A stretch of 64,000 bases of DNA. Source: ZC4RG30 sp963726085. Lineage in GTDB: Bacteria; Pseudomonadota; Gammaproteobacteria; Steroidobacterales; Steroidobacteraceae. The stretch is taken from NCBI GenBank assembly GCA_963726085.1, contig CAVSAR010000004.1:248001-312000 (forward strand), read 5' to 3'. The position numbers and the translations under genes are program-made. Below are positions 38,512 through 48,352 of this stretch, piece by piece. Below the pieces are notes generated by a model, which was given only the letters and a program-made list of their open reading frames with translations, ran no database searches and was not told where the DNA came from. Positions within the stretch are counted from its first letter, which is position 1, and each line of letters starts with the position of its first letter.

Positions 38512-39873
38512 CTAGCTGCCCGCGGCGGGCAGCGACAGCGTGAACACGCTGCCTGAAGGTTCGCCGGGCTTGACGGATATGAAGCCGTGGTTGGCCTGGA
38601 CCAGCTGTCGGGAAATGCTCAGGCCAATGCCCGACCCGCCGCGCTTGGTGGTAAAGAACGGCACGAAGATGTTGTCCAGGTGCGCCGGATCAATGCCCGG
38701 TCCGTTGTCTGTGACCTGAATCAACACCCGGTCCTGTTCATTGCTCGCGGCGCGCAACAGGATGTGTGGCTGCGCCGTCTCGGCCAGGGCATCGATGGCA
38801 TTGCGGGTCAGGTTGATCAGCACCTGCTCGATCTGCCGGACGTCGGCATGGACAGCGAGCCCGTCCGCGCACTGGATTTCCATGGTCACCTGCCGCGTGG
38901 CCAGCGCCTCGGCCATCAAAGTCCCCACCCCCTCCAGCAGCGGGCAAACGGCCACCTCGGCAATCGTCGGCACCGGTGCCGAGGCAAAGCTGCGATAGGC
39001 GCGCACAAACTCCAGCAGTCCGCTGCTGCGCGAGTGCACCGCATGGGCGCTGCGCTGCAGGTCGCTGCGTTCGCCCGCCGTCAAGATCGGTGCGTCGGCG
39101 CCGTGCACCTCGCCCAGGGTTTCCTGGATCAGCTTGCTCAGCGCGACGATCGGGGTGATGGAGTTCATGATTTCGTGCGTCAGTACGCGGATCAGCTTCT
39201 GCCAGGACTCGATCTCCCGCCGTTCCAGTTCATCGCGGATGTTCTGGAACGACACCAGCTTGTAACGACGCTCCAGAAGGGTGAAGCAGGTGCAGTACAG
39301 CACCAGCTGCAGCGTGTCGTCGCCACGCTGCACCCGCAACAGGTCGCGATCACTGTCGCCGAGGCGCTCCAGCAGGTCCGGCAGGCGGCGGTCGAACCGG
39401 GAGAACGACTTGATGCTTATCGGATGCGGTTGACCGAACAGGAGCCGTGCGCGCTCGTTCATCATGGCAACCTGTCCGGTGTCGTCGAGGCTGATCAGGG
39501 CCACGCCCACGTGCTCCACGACGGCCTCCAGGTACTCGTGATTGGCCGCCTTTTGCAGGTTCAGGCGCGTGAACTGCGCGCTGAGCACCCGGTACGCGTC
39601 TTCAAGCTCGTCGAATACCCGGCCCTTGTGCAGCTCCGAGACGGGAACCGAGTAGTCCTGGTGGGCGATGGAGCTGAGGAAGCTGGCCAGCTCGCGCTGG
39701 GTGCGTTCGATATACCAGATCAGCTCCGTCACCAGCAGCGCTACCAGCAAGCCGGCGACCAAGGGAGTCACCTGCCAATGCGCGTCGAGCCGGCCCCAGG
39801 TTGCAATCCAGATGCACGCGACCAGCAGCGCTACGCGTGCTGCCACGTTGAGACGAAAATTACTGTAGGCCAT
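38512..39873 (-). CDS. Membrane sensor histidine kinase, NtrY/AtoS-like
   Basis: A 453-aa kinase with two N-terminal membrane helices (about 10-26 and 36-54). A PAS-like region lies around 110-210. The dimerisation domain holds phosphoacceptor H233 in LTHEIMNSITPIVALS. The ATPase domain has N-box LTRNAIDAL, DNGPGIDP, FFTTKRGGSGIGLSISRQL. It overlaps the 3' end of the upstream response regulator gene by 14 bp, so the two form one unit. It should autophosphorylate and control the sigma54 activator at 39860-41230. Confidence 0.94.
   Translation of the reverse strand: MAYSNFRLNVAARVALLVACIWIATWGRLDAHWQVTPLVAGLLVALLVTELIWYIERTQRELASFLSSIAHQDYSVPVSELHKGRVFDELEDAYRVLSAQFTRLNLQKAANHEYLEAVVEHVGVALISLDDTGQVAMMNERARLLFGQPHPISIKSFSRFDRRLPDLLERLGDSDRDLLRVQRGDDTLQLVLYCTCFTLLERRYKLVSFQNIRDELERREIESWQKLIRVLTHEIMNSITPIVALSKLIQETLGEVHGADAPILTAGERSDLQRSAHAVHSRSSGLLEFVRAYRSFASAPVPTIAEVAVCPLLEGVGTLMAEALATRQVTMEIQCADGLAVHADVRQIEQVLINLTRNAIDALAETAQPHILLRAASNEQDRVLIQVTDNGPGIDPAHLDNIFVPFFTTKRGGSGIGLSISRQLVQANHGFISVKPGEPSGSVFTLSLPAAGS
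38515..38533. terminator. Hairpin between convergent genes
   Basis: GCTGCCCG (38515-38522) pairs with CGGGCAGC (38526-38533) around a 3-nt loop. It lies where the metallo-hydrolase operon meets the histidine kinase gene, inside the last kinase codons. There is no T-run on either side, so a terminator role is only possible. Confidence 0.3.
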
Positions 39874-41230
39874 GCCGCGCCATCTTGCGGTAAAGGGTGG
39901 TCCGTCCCAGCCCCAGCGCCTGCGCGGCGCGCGTGAGGTTGCCCTGGTAACGGTCTATGGCCTGCTGGATGGCGAGCTTCTCCAGTTCGTCCAGATTCAG
40001 TATCGCGTCATCATTGCGTGCGGCCACGGATGCCGCCGCAAAGACCACGTCGTCAAGCGGAAAGCTGCCGTTTTCACTCATGATCACCGCCCGCTCAACC
40101 GCGTGCTTGAGTTCGCGCACATTGCCAGGCCAGCGGTACTCCTGCAGGCGTGCCAGCGCCGGAGCCGGGATGACCAGCGGCGCACGACCGTACTTCTGCG
40201 CGAAGTGTTGTGCATAGTGCGTGATCAGCAGCGCGATATCCCCGCCGCGTTCGCGCAGCGGCGGGATACGGATCTCGATGGTGTTGATGCGGTAGAGAAG
40301 GTCCTGTCGAAACCGGTCCGGATCACGCAGCTGCATAGGTGACAGGTTGGTGGCGCAGATGACTCGCGCGTCCACCCGCACCGGCCGGTCCGAGCCTACG
40401 CGCATCACGGTCATGGTCTCGAGCGCACCCAGCAACTTGACCTGCATGGCGAGGCTGAGGTTGCCGATCTCATCCAGGAACAGCGTGCCGCCGGCCGCGG
40501 CCTCGAAGCGTCCCGCGCGATCCTCGCGTGCATCGGTGAACGCGCCCTTGCGGTGACCAAACAACTCGGATTCAAACAGGGTCTCAGTGATGGCGCCCAG
40601 GTCAACCGCGACGAATGGCTGATCATGGCGCAACGAGTGGCGGTGGATGGCCCGCGCCACCAGTTCCTTGCCCGTGCCGTTCTCGCCAGTGATCAGCACA
40701 TTGGCGTCGGTGCGCGCCACCTTCTCGATGTCGGCCACCACCTGGCGCATGCCGCCGGTTTCGCCCACGATACGATCGGCGCTGCGCGTGTCCAGGTCGC
40801 TCAACGCGCGCTGCCGGCCGCGCAGCTGCTTTACTTCGCGATCGGCGTGACTGAGCTGCGCCACCGCCGACACCGTTGCGATCAGCTTGGCGTTGTCCCA
40901 GGGCTTGACGACGAAGTCGGCGGCGCCCTCGCGCATGGCAAGTACCGCCTCGTTGACCCCGCCATAGGCAGTCATGAGCACCACTTTGGCGTCGGGTGCC
41001 AGCCGGTGCGCCACCTTGAGCCAGTGGATGCCTTCCTCGCCGGAAGTCGCGCCGGCGGTGAAGTTCATGTCCAGCAGGATCACATCGAAGGTGTGCTGGG
41101 CCAGCAGCAGCTCGATGGAAGCCGGCGTACAGGCCGTGACCACCGTGGGGAAGCGTCGCTTGAGTACCAGCTCGGCCGCCAGCAGCACTTCCGCGTCGTC
41201 ATCGACGATCAGGATCTTGCCCTTGTCCAT
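39860..41230 (-). CDS. Sigma54-dependent response regulator (NtrC family)
   Basis: A 456-aa activator. Residues 1-120 are the receiver with phosphorylation site D54 (ILLDMNFTAG) and K109 in FVVKPWD. About 150-390 is the AAA+ domain: Walker A GENGTGKE (182-189), the sigma54-contacting GAFTDA (229-234), Walker B LFLDEIGNL and YRWPGNVRELKH. The C-terminal Fis-type helix-turn-helix is LTRAAQALGLGRTTLYRKMA. It is divergent from the HlyD/ATPase/permease exporter, whose 167-bp upstream gap holds a -24/-12 promoter and three palindromes, so direct control is very likely. Confidence 0.96.
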   Translation of the reverse strand: MDKGKILIVDDDAEVLLAAELVLKRRFPTVVTACTPASIELLLAQHTFDVILLDMNFTAGATSGEEGIHWLKVAHRLAPDAKVVLMTAYGGVNEAVLAMREGAADFVVKPWDNAKLIATVSAVAQLSHADREVKQLRGRQRALSDLDTRSADRIVGETGGMRQVVADIEKVARTDANVLITGENGTGKELVARAIHRHSLRHDQPFVAVDLGAITETLFESELFGHRKGAFTDAREDRAGRFEAAAGGTLFLDEIGNLSLAMQVKLLGALETMTVMRVGSDRPVRVDARVICATNLSPMQLRDPDRFRQDLLYRINTIEIRIPPLRERGGDIALLITHYAQHFAQKYGRAPLVIPAPALARLQEYRWPGNVRELKHAVERAVIMSENGSFPLDDVVFAAASVAARNDDAILNLDELEKLAIQQAIDRYQGNLTRAAQALGLGRTTLYRKMARHGLQ

Positions 41231-41269
41231 GCCGGCCCTCCCAATGCGTATCGTATTGAAACATGTGGC

Positions 41270-41374
41270 GTTCCAAATCGGAACAGTCGGAGGCGGCGCA
41301 TCCCCTACCCAGATCCGGATAGTTATCGGTAACTATTTGTAAATGTTGATGTTTTAGCTTCCAATCTCGATTGG
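41270..41374 (+). promoter_or_regulatory. Three palindromes, candidate enhancer sites for the sigma54 activator
   Basis: Perfect inverted repeats in this stretch are GTTCC-N5-GGAAC (41270-41284), ATAGTTA-TCGG-TAACTAT (41319-41336) and CCAATC-TC-GATTGG (41361-41374). The first two are about 100 and 45 bp upstream of the -24/-12 element, typical positions for NtrC-family sites; the last overlaps the -24 box. Which one the regulator binds is unknown. Confidence 0.6.
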
Positions 41375-41387
41375 CACGGCATTTGGA
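41372..41387 (+). promoter_or_regulatory. Sigma54 (-24/-12) promoter of the exporter operon
   Basis: TGGCACGGCATTTGGA matches the consensus TGGCACG-N4-TTGCA in all but the C of the -12 GC. The spacing is exact. Transcription should begin near 41398, next to the GTG start at 41399, implying a leaderless or nearly leaderless message unless the true start is the ATG at 41435. Confidence 0.75.
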
Positions 41388-41398
41388 GTGCACCGGCC

Positions 41399-42685
41399 GT
41401 GGATAGACCCATAGAAAAGAAAGCCCGCTCGCCCATGCAATTGGGGGTTTACGCGGTCATGGCCGCGGTGGCCGTAGTGGTGGTCTGGCAGTTGCTCAGC
41501 CGCACCGGCAATTCGCGCCTGCGCATCGACTCGACGCGCATCACCACTGGCGTCGTCGCCCAGGGCACGTTTCGCGAGTACTACCCCTTCGACGGCTCCG
41601 TCGAACCGGCCACTTCTGTCTACCTCGACATCGAGGAAGGCGGCCGAGTCGAAAAGATTTTCGCCGAAGGTGGCGCACATGTGGAAAAGGGCGACCTGAT
41701 CCTGCGCTTCTCCAATGCCGAGGCGCAGCGTACCTCCATCGAAACCGAGACGCGATTGCTCGAGACCCTCGACACCAATCGCAACACCGAATTCAACAGC
41801 GCGCGTTCCAGCCTGCTGCAGCAGGAAGCGTTGCTGGACCTGGATCACGAGATCATCGACGCGCAGGCCAAGTTCAATCGCTATGACGCGCTGATGAAGT
41901 CTCCGGACAGCCCGATCTCGCGGGAACAATACGAGACTGCGCGCGACCAGATCAATTACCTCAAGCAGCGGCGCGCACTGCTGGCCGAGCGCATCCGCCA
42001 GGAAGACATCCTCAGCGCCAACCAGCTTGACGCAGGCCAAGAAGTCCATTGTGCGGCTCAACGAGAACATGGATCTGCTCAACCGCATCGTGCAGAGCCT
42101 GGACGTGCGCGCGCCGATCTCCGGCTACCTGTCGACCATCGATGCGCAGGTGGGCCAGAACATCAACCGGGCCAGCGCATCGGGCAGATCGACCTGCTCG
42201 ACAAGTTCAAGATCCGTGCGCGCATCGACCAGCTCTACATCAGCCGCGTGGTCGTCGACACGCCCGGGCACGTGTCGCTCGACGGCAAGACCTGGGACGT
42301 CAAGGTGCAGAAGGTCTACCCGGAAGTGAAGAACAGCCTGTTCGAGGCCGACGTCGTCTTCACCGATAGCGTGCCGGATACGCTCAAGCGCGGGCAGACG
42401 GTGACCGTCGAGCTGAGCTTCGGCGCGCCAACGCAGACGCTGATGGTCGCCAAGGGCGGCTACTACCAGCAGACCGGCGGACGCTGGGTCTACCTGGTCG
42501 CCAAGGATGGCCAGTCCGCGCGCCGCACCGAAGTGCGACTGGGGCGGCAGAACCCGCGCCAGGTGGAAGTGCTCGAAGGATTGACCGCGGGCGATCGCAT
42601 CATCACCTCCGGCTATGACAGCTACAACAATGCCGACGAGCTGAAATTCAGCGACGCAATCAAAACCACCCAGGAAAAGACATGA
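41399..42685 (+). CDS. HlyD/RND-type periplasmic adaptor of an ABC exporter, two compensating indels
   Basis: A 428-codon membrane-fusion protein. It has MDRPIEKKARS, one N-terminal helix (GVYAVMAAVAVVVVWQLL), a lipoyl-like segment VYLDIEEGGRVEKIFAEGGAHVEKGD, a coiled-coil hairpin and beta-barrel ending in ITSGYDSYNNADELK. From about 42030 to 42175 the frame is wrong: an extra T in the AGCTTGAC stretch and a missing G in the AACCGGGCC stretch restore LTQAKKSIVRLNENMDLLNR and NRGQRIGQIDLLDKF. Sequencing error is likely. It overlaps the ATPase gene by ATGA. The GTG start was kept because MDRPIEKK is typical of this subfamily. Confidence 0.85.
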   Translation: MDRPIEKKARSPMQLGVYAVMAAVAVVVVWQLLSRTGNSRLRIDSTRITTGVVAQGTFREYYPFDGSVEPATSVYLDIEEGGRVEKIFAEGGAHVEKGDLILRFSNAEAQRTSIETETRLLETLDTNRNTEFNSARSSLLQQEALLDLDHEIIDAQAKFNRYDALMKSPDSPISREQYETARDQINYLKQRRALLAERIRQEDILSANQLDAGQEVHCAAQREHGSAQPHRAEPGRARADLRLPVDHRCAGGPEHQPGQRIGQIDLLDKFKIRARIDQLYISRVVVDTPGHVSLDGKTWDVKVQKVYPEVKNSLFEADVVFTDSVPDTLKRGQTVTVELSFGAPTQTLMVAKGGYYQQTGGRWVYLVAKDGQSARRTEVRLGRQNPRQVEVLEGLTAGDRIITSGYDSYNNADELKFSDAIKTTQEKT

Positions 42686-43370
42686 TCATCGAAACCCAGA
42701 ACCTGAAGAAGATCTACCGCACCGACGTGGTTGAGACGACCGCCGTCGATGGCATCAACTTCACCCTGAATGAAGGTGAGTTCGTGTCGATCATGGGCCC
42801 GTCCGGCTGCGGCAAGTCGACGCTGCTGCACATCCTGGGGCTGATCGACAGCCCCACTGCCGGCAACTACAGCTTCCTGGGCGAGGACGTCTCCGGCTAT
42901 CCGGAGAGCAGGCGCGCCGTGATCCGCAAGGCGCACATCGGCTTCGTGTTCCAGAGCTTCAACCTGATCGACGAGCTCACGGTCTATGAGAACGTGGAAC
43001 TGCCGCTGATCTATGGCAACACGCCTCGCAGGAGCGCCGGTCCCGCGTCGAGGCGGTGCTGGAGAAGATGGATATCGCGCACCGCCGCGACCACTTCCCG
43101 GCGCAGCTCTCGGGCGGCCAGCAGCAGCGCGTCGCGGTGGCGCGCGCGCTGGTCAACAAGCCCAACCTGATCCTGGCCGACGAACCCACGGGTAACCTGG
43201 ATTCCGAGCACGGCGACGAGGTGATGAAGATGCTGCTGAAGCTCAACGAGGAAGGCACGACCATCCTGATGGTCACGCACTCGCCGGGCAATGCGGCCTT
43301 CAGCAGCCGCATCGTGAACCTGCTGGACGGCAAGGTCGTATCCGACAAGACCACGGGCGCGCGGTCATGA
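42682..43370 (+). CDS. MacB/LolD-type ABC transporter ATPase, one apparent 1-bp deletion
   Basis: A roughly 229-aa ATPase. It has Walker A GPSGCGKST, Q-loop region IGFVFQSFNLIDELTVYENVELPL, signature LSGGQQQRVAVARAL, Walker B ILADEPTGNLDS and switch MVTHSPG. The frame shifts near 43030 (after GGCAACACGCC). After adding one base the protein runs through QERRSRVEAVLEKMDIAHRRDHF to GARS at 43370. It should power the permease whose ATG overlaps its stop (ATGA). Confidence 0.88.
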
Positions 43371-45819
43371 ACAACTTCCTTCTGGTACTGCTGCGCATGC
43401 TGCGCCGGGAGAAGCTGTACGCGGCGATCAACATCGCCGGGCTCTCGCTGGGCGTGGCCTGCTGCCTGATCCTGGGCCTGTTCCTGCGCAGCGAACTGAC
43501 CTACGACCAGCATTACCCCAAGTACAAGAACATCTACCGCGTCGTCAACGAATTCACCACCGGCGGCGCCAACGACAAGTTCGCGGTGACCTCGCGCCCC
43601 CTGGGACCGATGCTCAAGGCGGAGTATCCGGCCGACGTCCAGGCCTACGTCCGGTTCCAGAGCAACTCCAACCGCGGCGGCGTCGCCATGCGCCACGGCA
43701 GACGACGTGTTCTACTGGGAGAACAGCTACTTCGTCAGTCCCAATGTCTTCGACGCTGTTCCCGGTACAAGGTCATCTACGGCGACCCGAAGACGGCGCT
43801 GAAGGAGCAGGGCACCATCGCGGTCAGCGAGACGTTTGCCCACAAGTACTTCGGCAACGCCAATCCCATGGGCGAGACGATCACCACGGATGGCGGCGTC
43901 GCGCAGAAGATCACCCTGGTGTTCGCCGACCAGCCGCAGAACACCCATCTCAAGTACGACATCCTCTGGTCCGACAACCTGCCGTTCCTGCGTGACTCGG
44001 ACAATCCGTCGCAGCGTCGCCAGCAGCTCTTCGGCATTGGCATTTATACCTACCTGTCTGATGGCGCCGGGGTTCAAGCCCTCCGACTGGGCGCGCATCA
44101 ACGACGATTTCTGGAAGCGCAACATGGAGGAGATCGGCAAGCAATTCAAAGCCGAATGGCACAGCTGGTTGCAGCCGCTGGCGGACGTGCACCTGCAGAC
44201 GGAGGTGCAGGACGACCTGCCCACCGGCAATCGCATCTATCTGTATGGCTGCGCCGCGGTGGCGCTGTTCATCCTGCTGGTGGCCTGCATCAACTACATG
44301 AACCTGGCCACGGCACGCGCCACGCGCCGCGCCCGCTCGGTGGGCATCCGCAAGATCCTCGGCGCCAGCCGCGCTTCGCTGGCCATGCAGTTCCTGGGCG
44401 AGGCGGTGCTGTTCTCGCTGATTGCCCTGGTGCTGGGCGTGGTGATCGTCGAGGTGGTGCTGACGCTGACGCCCATCAATTCACTGATGGGACGGCAGGT
44501 GCAGTTCGATCTGCTCAAGGAGCCGTCGCTGGCGGCCTGGCTGGTGGCTGCAGCGCTGGCCATGGGCCTGCTGGCCGGCGCCTATCCTGCCTTCTACTTG
44601 TCTTCCTGGGCACCGCTGACGGCCCTGACCGGCAAGCAGACCGCCGGCAAGGCCAGCCTGCGCCTGCGCGAAGCCCTGGTGCTGTTGCAGTTCACGATCT
44701 CCGCCGCGGTGATCGCAAGCACGCTGCTGATGGGCGCGCAGATGCGCTACGTGGCCAACAAATCCCTGGGCTTCGAAAAGGAGCATCGGCTCGTCGTCAC
44801 CATGCGTGGCGCCACTACCATCGACAAGCACGACACTATCAAGTACCGAGCTGCTCAAGGACAGCCACATCCTGGGAGTCGCCATCGCTGCAGCGTCGCC
44901 GGCAGAACCCGGAACGCCGGTAAACCTGGCCCAGGTGGAACTGGAGGACGGCAAGATGGAGCCGACCCAGCTCAACAACATCCCGATTGGGGAGGGCTTC
45001 GTCGAGGTCATGGGCATCAAGGTGCTGCAGGGGCGCGATTTGTCCAAGCGCCTGCTGACAGATGTCGGCACCAACGTGCTGGTCAATGAAGCCCTGGTGC
45101 GCAAGATGGGCTGGACCAACCCCCTGGGCAAGCGCGTGACCGTGCGGGGTGAAAGCGGCCGCGTGATCGGCGTGGTACAGGACTTCAACTTCAAGTCTTT
45201 GCACACGAAGATCGAGCCGCTGGCCGTGTATCCGCTGAACATGGACCTCAGCGGCCTGCCGGATATCAACAAACCCTTCATACAGAACTACCTGGTGATA
45301 AAGATCTCGTCCGATGACATCAGCGGGACGCTGGGCAAGATCGAGCGCGTGATGGCCGACGCCGACGCCAAGCACCCGTTCGAATACACGTTCCTCGATG
45401 AATCACTAGATAAACTCTACAAGTCAGAGAACCAGCTACTCAAACTGATTGCGATCTTCGCGGCCATCTGCATCTTCATTGCCTGCCTGGGCCTGTTCGG
45501 GCTGGCATCGTTCACCACCGAGATGCGTACCCGAGAGATCGGCACGCGCAAGGTGCTGGGTGCTACCACCTGGCAGATCATCAGCCTGCTGGCGCGCCCG
45601 ATCATGATCCTGGTGCTGGTGGCATCGGTACTGGCGGCAGTGATTTCCTTCTTTGCCATCGATGAGTGGCTGTCGACGTTTGCCTACAAGGCTGGCATCA
45701 ATCCGCTGATCTTCCTTGTGGCTGCGATCGTCGCTGCAGTTGTGGCTTTCATTACCGTCGCTGCGCAGTCCTACCGGACTGCCAGCGCCGATCCCGTCAA
45801 TGCTTTGCGACACGTCTAA
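43367..45819 (+). CDS. ABC transporter permease with two FtsX-like modules, several apparent indels
   Basis: Joined frames give about 817 aa. There is an N-terminal helix (AINIAGLSLGVACCLILGLFL), a periplasmic MacB-like domain, and an FtsX module around CINYMNLATARATRRARSVG, with a second module ending the protein after FAAICIFIACLGLFGLASF. Frame changes appear near 43690, 43757, 43770, 44065 and 44845, each with conserved sequence on both sides (for example GFEKEHRLVVTMRG then LLKDSHILGVAIAAASP). Two-module MacB-type permeases export peptides, antibiotics or lipoproteins; the substrate is unknown. It is the last gene of the sigma54-controlled operon. Gene decay is possible but less likely. 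Confidence 0.8.
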
Positions 45820-45838
45820 CTAAGGTAGGGGAGACATC

Positions 45839-46906
45839 ATGTACAAATGGATCAGGACAACCGCGCTGGCCTCGCTGCTTTTCGTCAGCGCCAGCGCCAT
45901 GGCCGCGGCGCCGGCCGCAGCGGCAGCACCGGATCTGGCGGGGGTATGGCAGGGGAAGTTAGCGCTTGACCCCAAGAATTCCCTCACCATCGAGTTCACC
46001 TTCACCAAGGACGCCAAGGGTGCCTACACGGCAGTGCTCAACTCGCCGGACAATGGTGGGATCAAGAACACGCCTGCTAGCGGCGTTACCTGGGATGGAA
46101 CCAACGTCAAGCTGCAGGTGGCAGCGCTGAGTGGTTCCTATGCGGGCGCGTTGAAGGACGGGAAGATCAACGGCCAGTGGACCCAGCCGGGCGGTGCCCT
46201 GCCGCTGGTGCTGAGCCCCTACCAGAAGCCGGTGCTGACCAAGGCCGCCATCAACGCGCTGACCGGAACCTGGGTTGGACCTCTGAAGTTCCCGGGTGGC
46301 GAGCTGACTTTCGTGCTGCGCTTCAAGACCAATGACAAGGGCGAATTCGGGGGAACACTTGCAGTTCCGGAGCAGGTTGGCAACGAGTTTCCCACGGCTG
46401 ACCTCCAGTTCGTGGACAACAAGCTGAGTTTCAAGATACCCCAGGTAAGAGGCGAGTACTCCGCGACGCTTGCCAACGGCGTGATGACAGGCGCATGGAA
46501 ACAGCCGGGCCCGGGAGCTCCACCCGAGGGGATGCCTGTTTCCCTCAAGAAGGGTGAGTACGTCGCACAAGTGCACCAACTCAAGCTCAGCACGGAATCG
46601 TTTGCGGCTTTGAATGGCGCCTGGAAGGGCAAGATCGAGCTCACTACGCCACAGGGCCAGAAGGTGTCGCTGACCATGGTGATGCGCTTCGGGACCAGTG
46701 ACAACGGGCAATACGTCGGGTTCATTGACAGCCCTGACCAGAAGGCAATGAACATTCCCATTACAGATGCAAGCTTTGCCGACGGCAAACTGATGGTGAA
46801 GGTGGATGCGGTCAAGGGTGAATACAACGGCACGCTGTCCGGCAAGACCATCACCGGTCAGTGGACGCAGGGGCCCTTGAACACGCCGCTGATACTCACC
46901 AGGTAA
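45839..46906 (+). CDS. Secreted protein with three tandem beta-rich repeats
   Basis: A Sec signal (ALASLLFVSASAMAAAPA) is followed by three units of about 95-105 aa, each starting L-x-G-x-W and ending with G-x-W-x-Q/K-P-G. The units open at LAGVWQGKL (about 34), LTGTWVGPL (about 141) and LNGAWKGKI (about 260), and close with INGQWTQPG, MTGAWKQPG and ITGQWTQGP. The middle has recurring NSPDN/DSPDQ and GSYAG/GEYSA/GEYNG. Single copies of this unit are seen at the N-terminus of some serine hydrolases; here the repeats stand alone. The function is unknown; binding of small hydrophobic or polysaccharide ligands is a guess. Confidence 0.85.
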   Translation: MYKWIRTTALASLLFVSASAMAAAPAAAAAPDLAGVWQGKLALDPKNSLTIEFTFTKDAKGAYTAVLNSPDNGGIKNTPASGVTWDGTNVKLQVAALSGSYAGALKDGKINGQWTQPGGALPLVLSPYQKPVLTKAAINALTGTWVGPLKFPGGELTFVLRFKTNDKGEFGGTLAVPEQVGNEFPTADLQFVDNKLSFKIPQVRGEYSATLANGVMTGAWKQPGPGAPPEGMPVSLKKGEYVAQVHQLKLSTESFAALNGAWKGKIELTTPQGQKVSLTMVMRFGTSDNGQYVGFIDSPDQKAMNIPITDASFADGKLMVKVDAVKGEYNGTLSGKTITGQWTQGPLNTPLILTR

Positions 46907-46932
46907 GCTGAGGCGCAAGGACGGCAGCGGAC

Positions 46933-47322
46933 ATGGGACGCAGCATTTTCTTTTTGAACGTCCAGGAACGGGGCAGCCAGAGCTGGGAGAACATCCGGCG
47001 ATTCGGATTCATCTCAACGGCTGGCTGCCTCAGGACCCTGGATGCGATCTGCGAATTCATGCCCGGCGATACCATTGCCGCCTACCTGCCCGGACGCGGC
47101 TATGTCGGCGTGGGAGTCGTGCTGACGGGCGCCCGGCCGGATTCGGACCGCCGCGACTACCAGTTGCCCGTGCGCTGGCTGCGCGCCTTTGATCGCAGTG
47201 AAGCCAAATGGTCGCCGCGCAGCGGCCTGTATGCCTCACCACAGATCAAGGCGCCGATCTCGGACCAGCCGGTAACGCTGCATTTCCTGCAGGACGCTTT
47301 CGGCATGCCAATCGAGAACTAG
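46933..47322 (+). CDS. Small PUA/EVE-like protein of unknown function
   Basis: A 129-aa soluble protein with SQSWENIRRFGFISTAG, then FMPGDTIAAYLPGRGYVGVGVVL. This W...GFIS...GD.I.AY..G.GYVG.G pattern resembles small domains attached to nucleases and restriction-related proteins that recognise modified bases or bind RNA. The resemblance is by eye only. It starts 26 bp after the three-repeat protein. Confidence 0.7.
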   Translation: MGRSIFFLNVQERGSQSWENIRRFGFISTAGCLRTLDAICEFMPGDTIAAYLPGRGYVGVGVVLTGARPDSDRRDYQLPVRWLRAFDRSEAKWSPRSGLYASPQIKAPISDQPVTLHFLQDAFGMPIEN

Positions 47323-47385
47323 GCGGGCGCGACACCCGCAAAGCCAGCCCCTACAATCGGGGCACAAACGATCCGGGGGTCTCCA

Positions 47386-48339
47386 ATGAGAATGCGGTTT
47401 ACCTGTGCGGTCGCGGCCGTGCTGCTGTCGGTTAACTTCGGCGCCCAGGCTGCGGAAATAGCCTGCGACCGCCAGTGCCTGGCGGGCTTCATGACCAATT
47501 ACCTCAATGCGCTGGTCAGGCACGATGCGGCCAGCCTGCCCACGACGCGCAACGTCAAGTACACCGAGAACGGCGTACGCCTGACCCTGGGCGACGGGCT
47601 ATGGCAGACCGCCTCGGCCATGCCCACCTATCGCGTCGATGTGATCGACGAAGAGACCGGCCAGGTTGGCCTGCTGGGACGCATCAGCGAGAACGGCAAC
47701 ATCAACTGGTATGCGGTGCGCCTCAAGGTCGAGGCGGGCAAGCAGATCTCCCAGATCGAGGTGCTGGTCAATCGCAGCATTTCAGCAGGACCTGCGCCGG
47801 CCGGCGGTGCGGCGCCCAAGGTCCCCACGGATCCGAATCCGTTGATGATGCAGCCGATCCCGGCCGGCAAGCGCCTGCCGCGCCCGACCCTGGCCGCGGC
47901 GGGCAACGCCTACTTCACGGGACTGGACACCGAGGACAGCGGCCGCAACGTGCCGTTCTCGCCGGACTGCCAGCGCCGCGAGAATGGCGGCATCATGGCC
48001 AACAACCCCGACGCACCGCCTGACTCGATGCAACACCTGGGATGCAAGGCGCAGTTCGATACCGGCTTTTCGGTGATCGTCACGGCTATCCGCGAGCGCC
48101 GCTTTGCAGTGGTGGACCCGGTGACCGGCCTGGCCATGGGCTGGGGATACTTTGACCACAACGGCAGCATCCCGAAGTTCCACAACCGGCCAGGCGGTCC
48201 GCTGGTGGATGTCGCACCCACGTTCCGGCAGCCCATCACCTTCTACATCGCCGAGGTGTTCAAGGTGGTCGACGGCAATATCCGCCAGATCGAGGCGGTG
48301 CTGACCACCGTGCCCTACCAGATGGAATCAGGTTGGTAA
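47386..48339 (+). CDS. Secreted NTF2-like (DUF8021-type) protein, paralogue 1
   Basis: A 317-aa protein with a Sec signal (CAVAAVLLSVNFGAQA). A cysteine pair CDRQC opens an NTF2-like domain with FMTNYLNALVRHDAASLPTTRNVKYTENG-type sequence and LGDGLWQTASAM. A second half contains a cysteine-spaced stretch around FSPDCQRRENGG and the tail FKVVDGNIRQIEAVLTTVPYQMESGW. The family often reads as a small hydrolase- or isomerase-like exported cup fold. The next gene, 13 bp downstream, is a divergent paralogue, so the two probably form an operon. Confidence 0.75.
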   Translation: MRMRFTCAVAAVLLSVNFGAQAAEIACDRQCLAGFMTNYLNALVRHDAASLPTTRNVKYTENGVRLTLGDGLWQTASAMPTYRVDVIDEETGQVGLLGRISENGNINWYAVRLKVEAGKQISQIEVLVNRSISAGPAPAGGAAPKVPTDPNPLMMQPIPAGKRLPRPTLAAAGNAYFTGLDTEDSGRNVPFSPDCQRRENGGIMANNPDAPPDSMQHLGCKAQFDTGFSVIVTAIRERRFAVVDPVTGLAMGWGYFDHNGSIPKFHNRPGGPLVDVAPTFRQPITFYIAEVFKVVDGNIRQIEAVLTTVPYQMESGW

Positions 48340-48352
48340 TCCAGGAGCCGTC

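Noticed and set aside
42030..42180. Programmed frameshift in the HlyD gene
   Set aside because: Paired +1 and -1 changes in short runs, with no slippery heptamer or stem recognised, fit base-calling error better.
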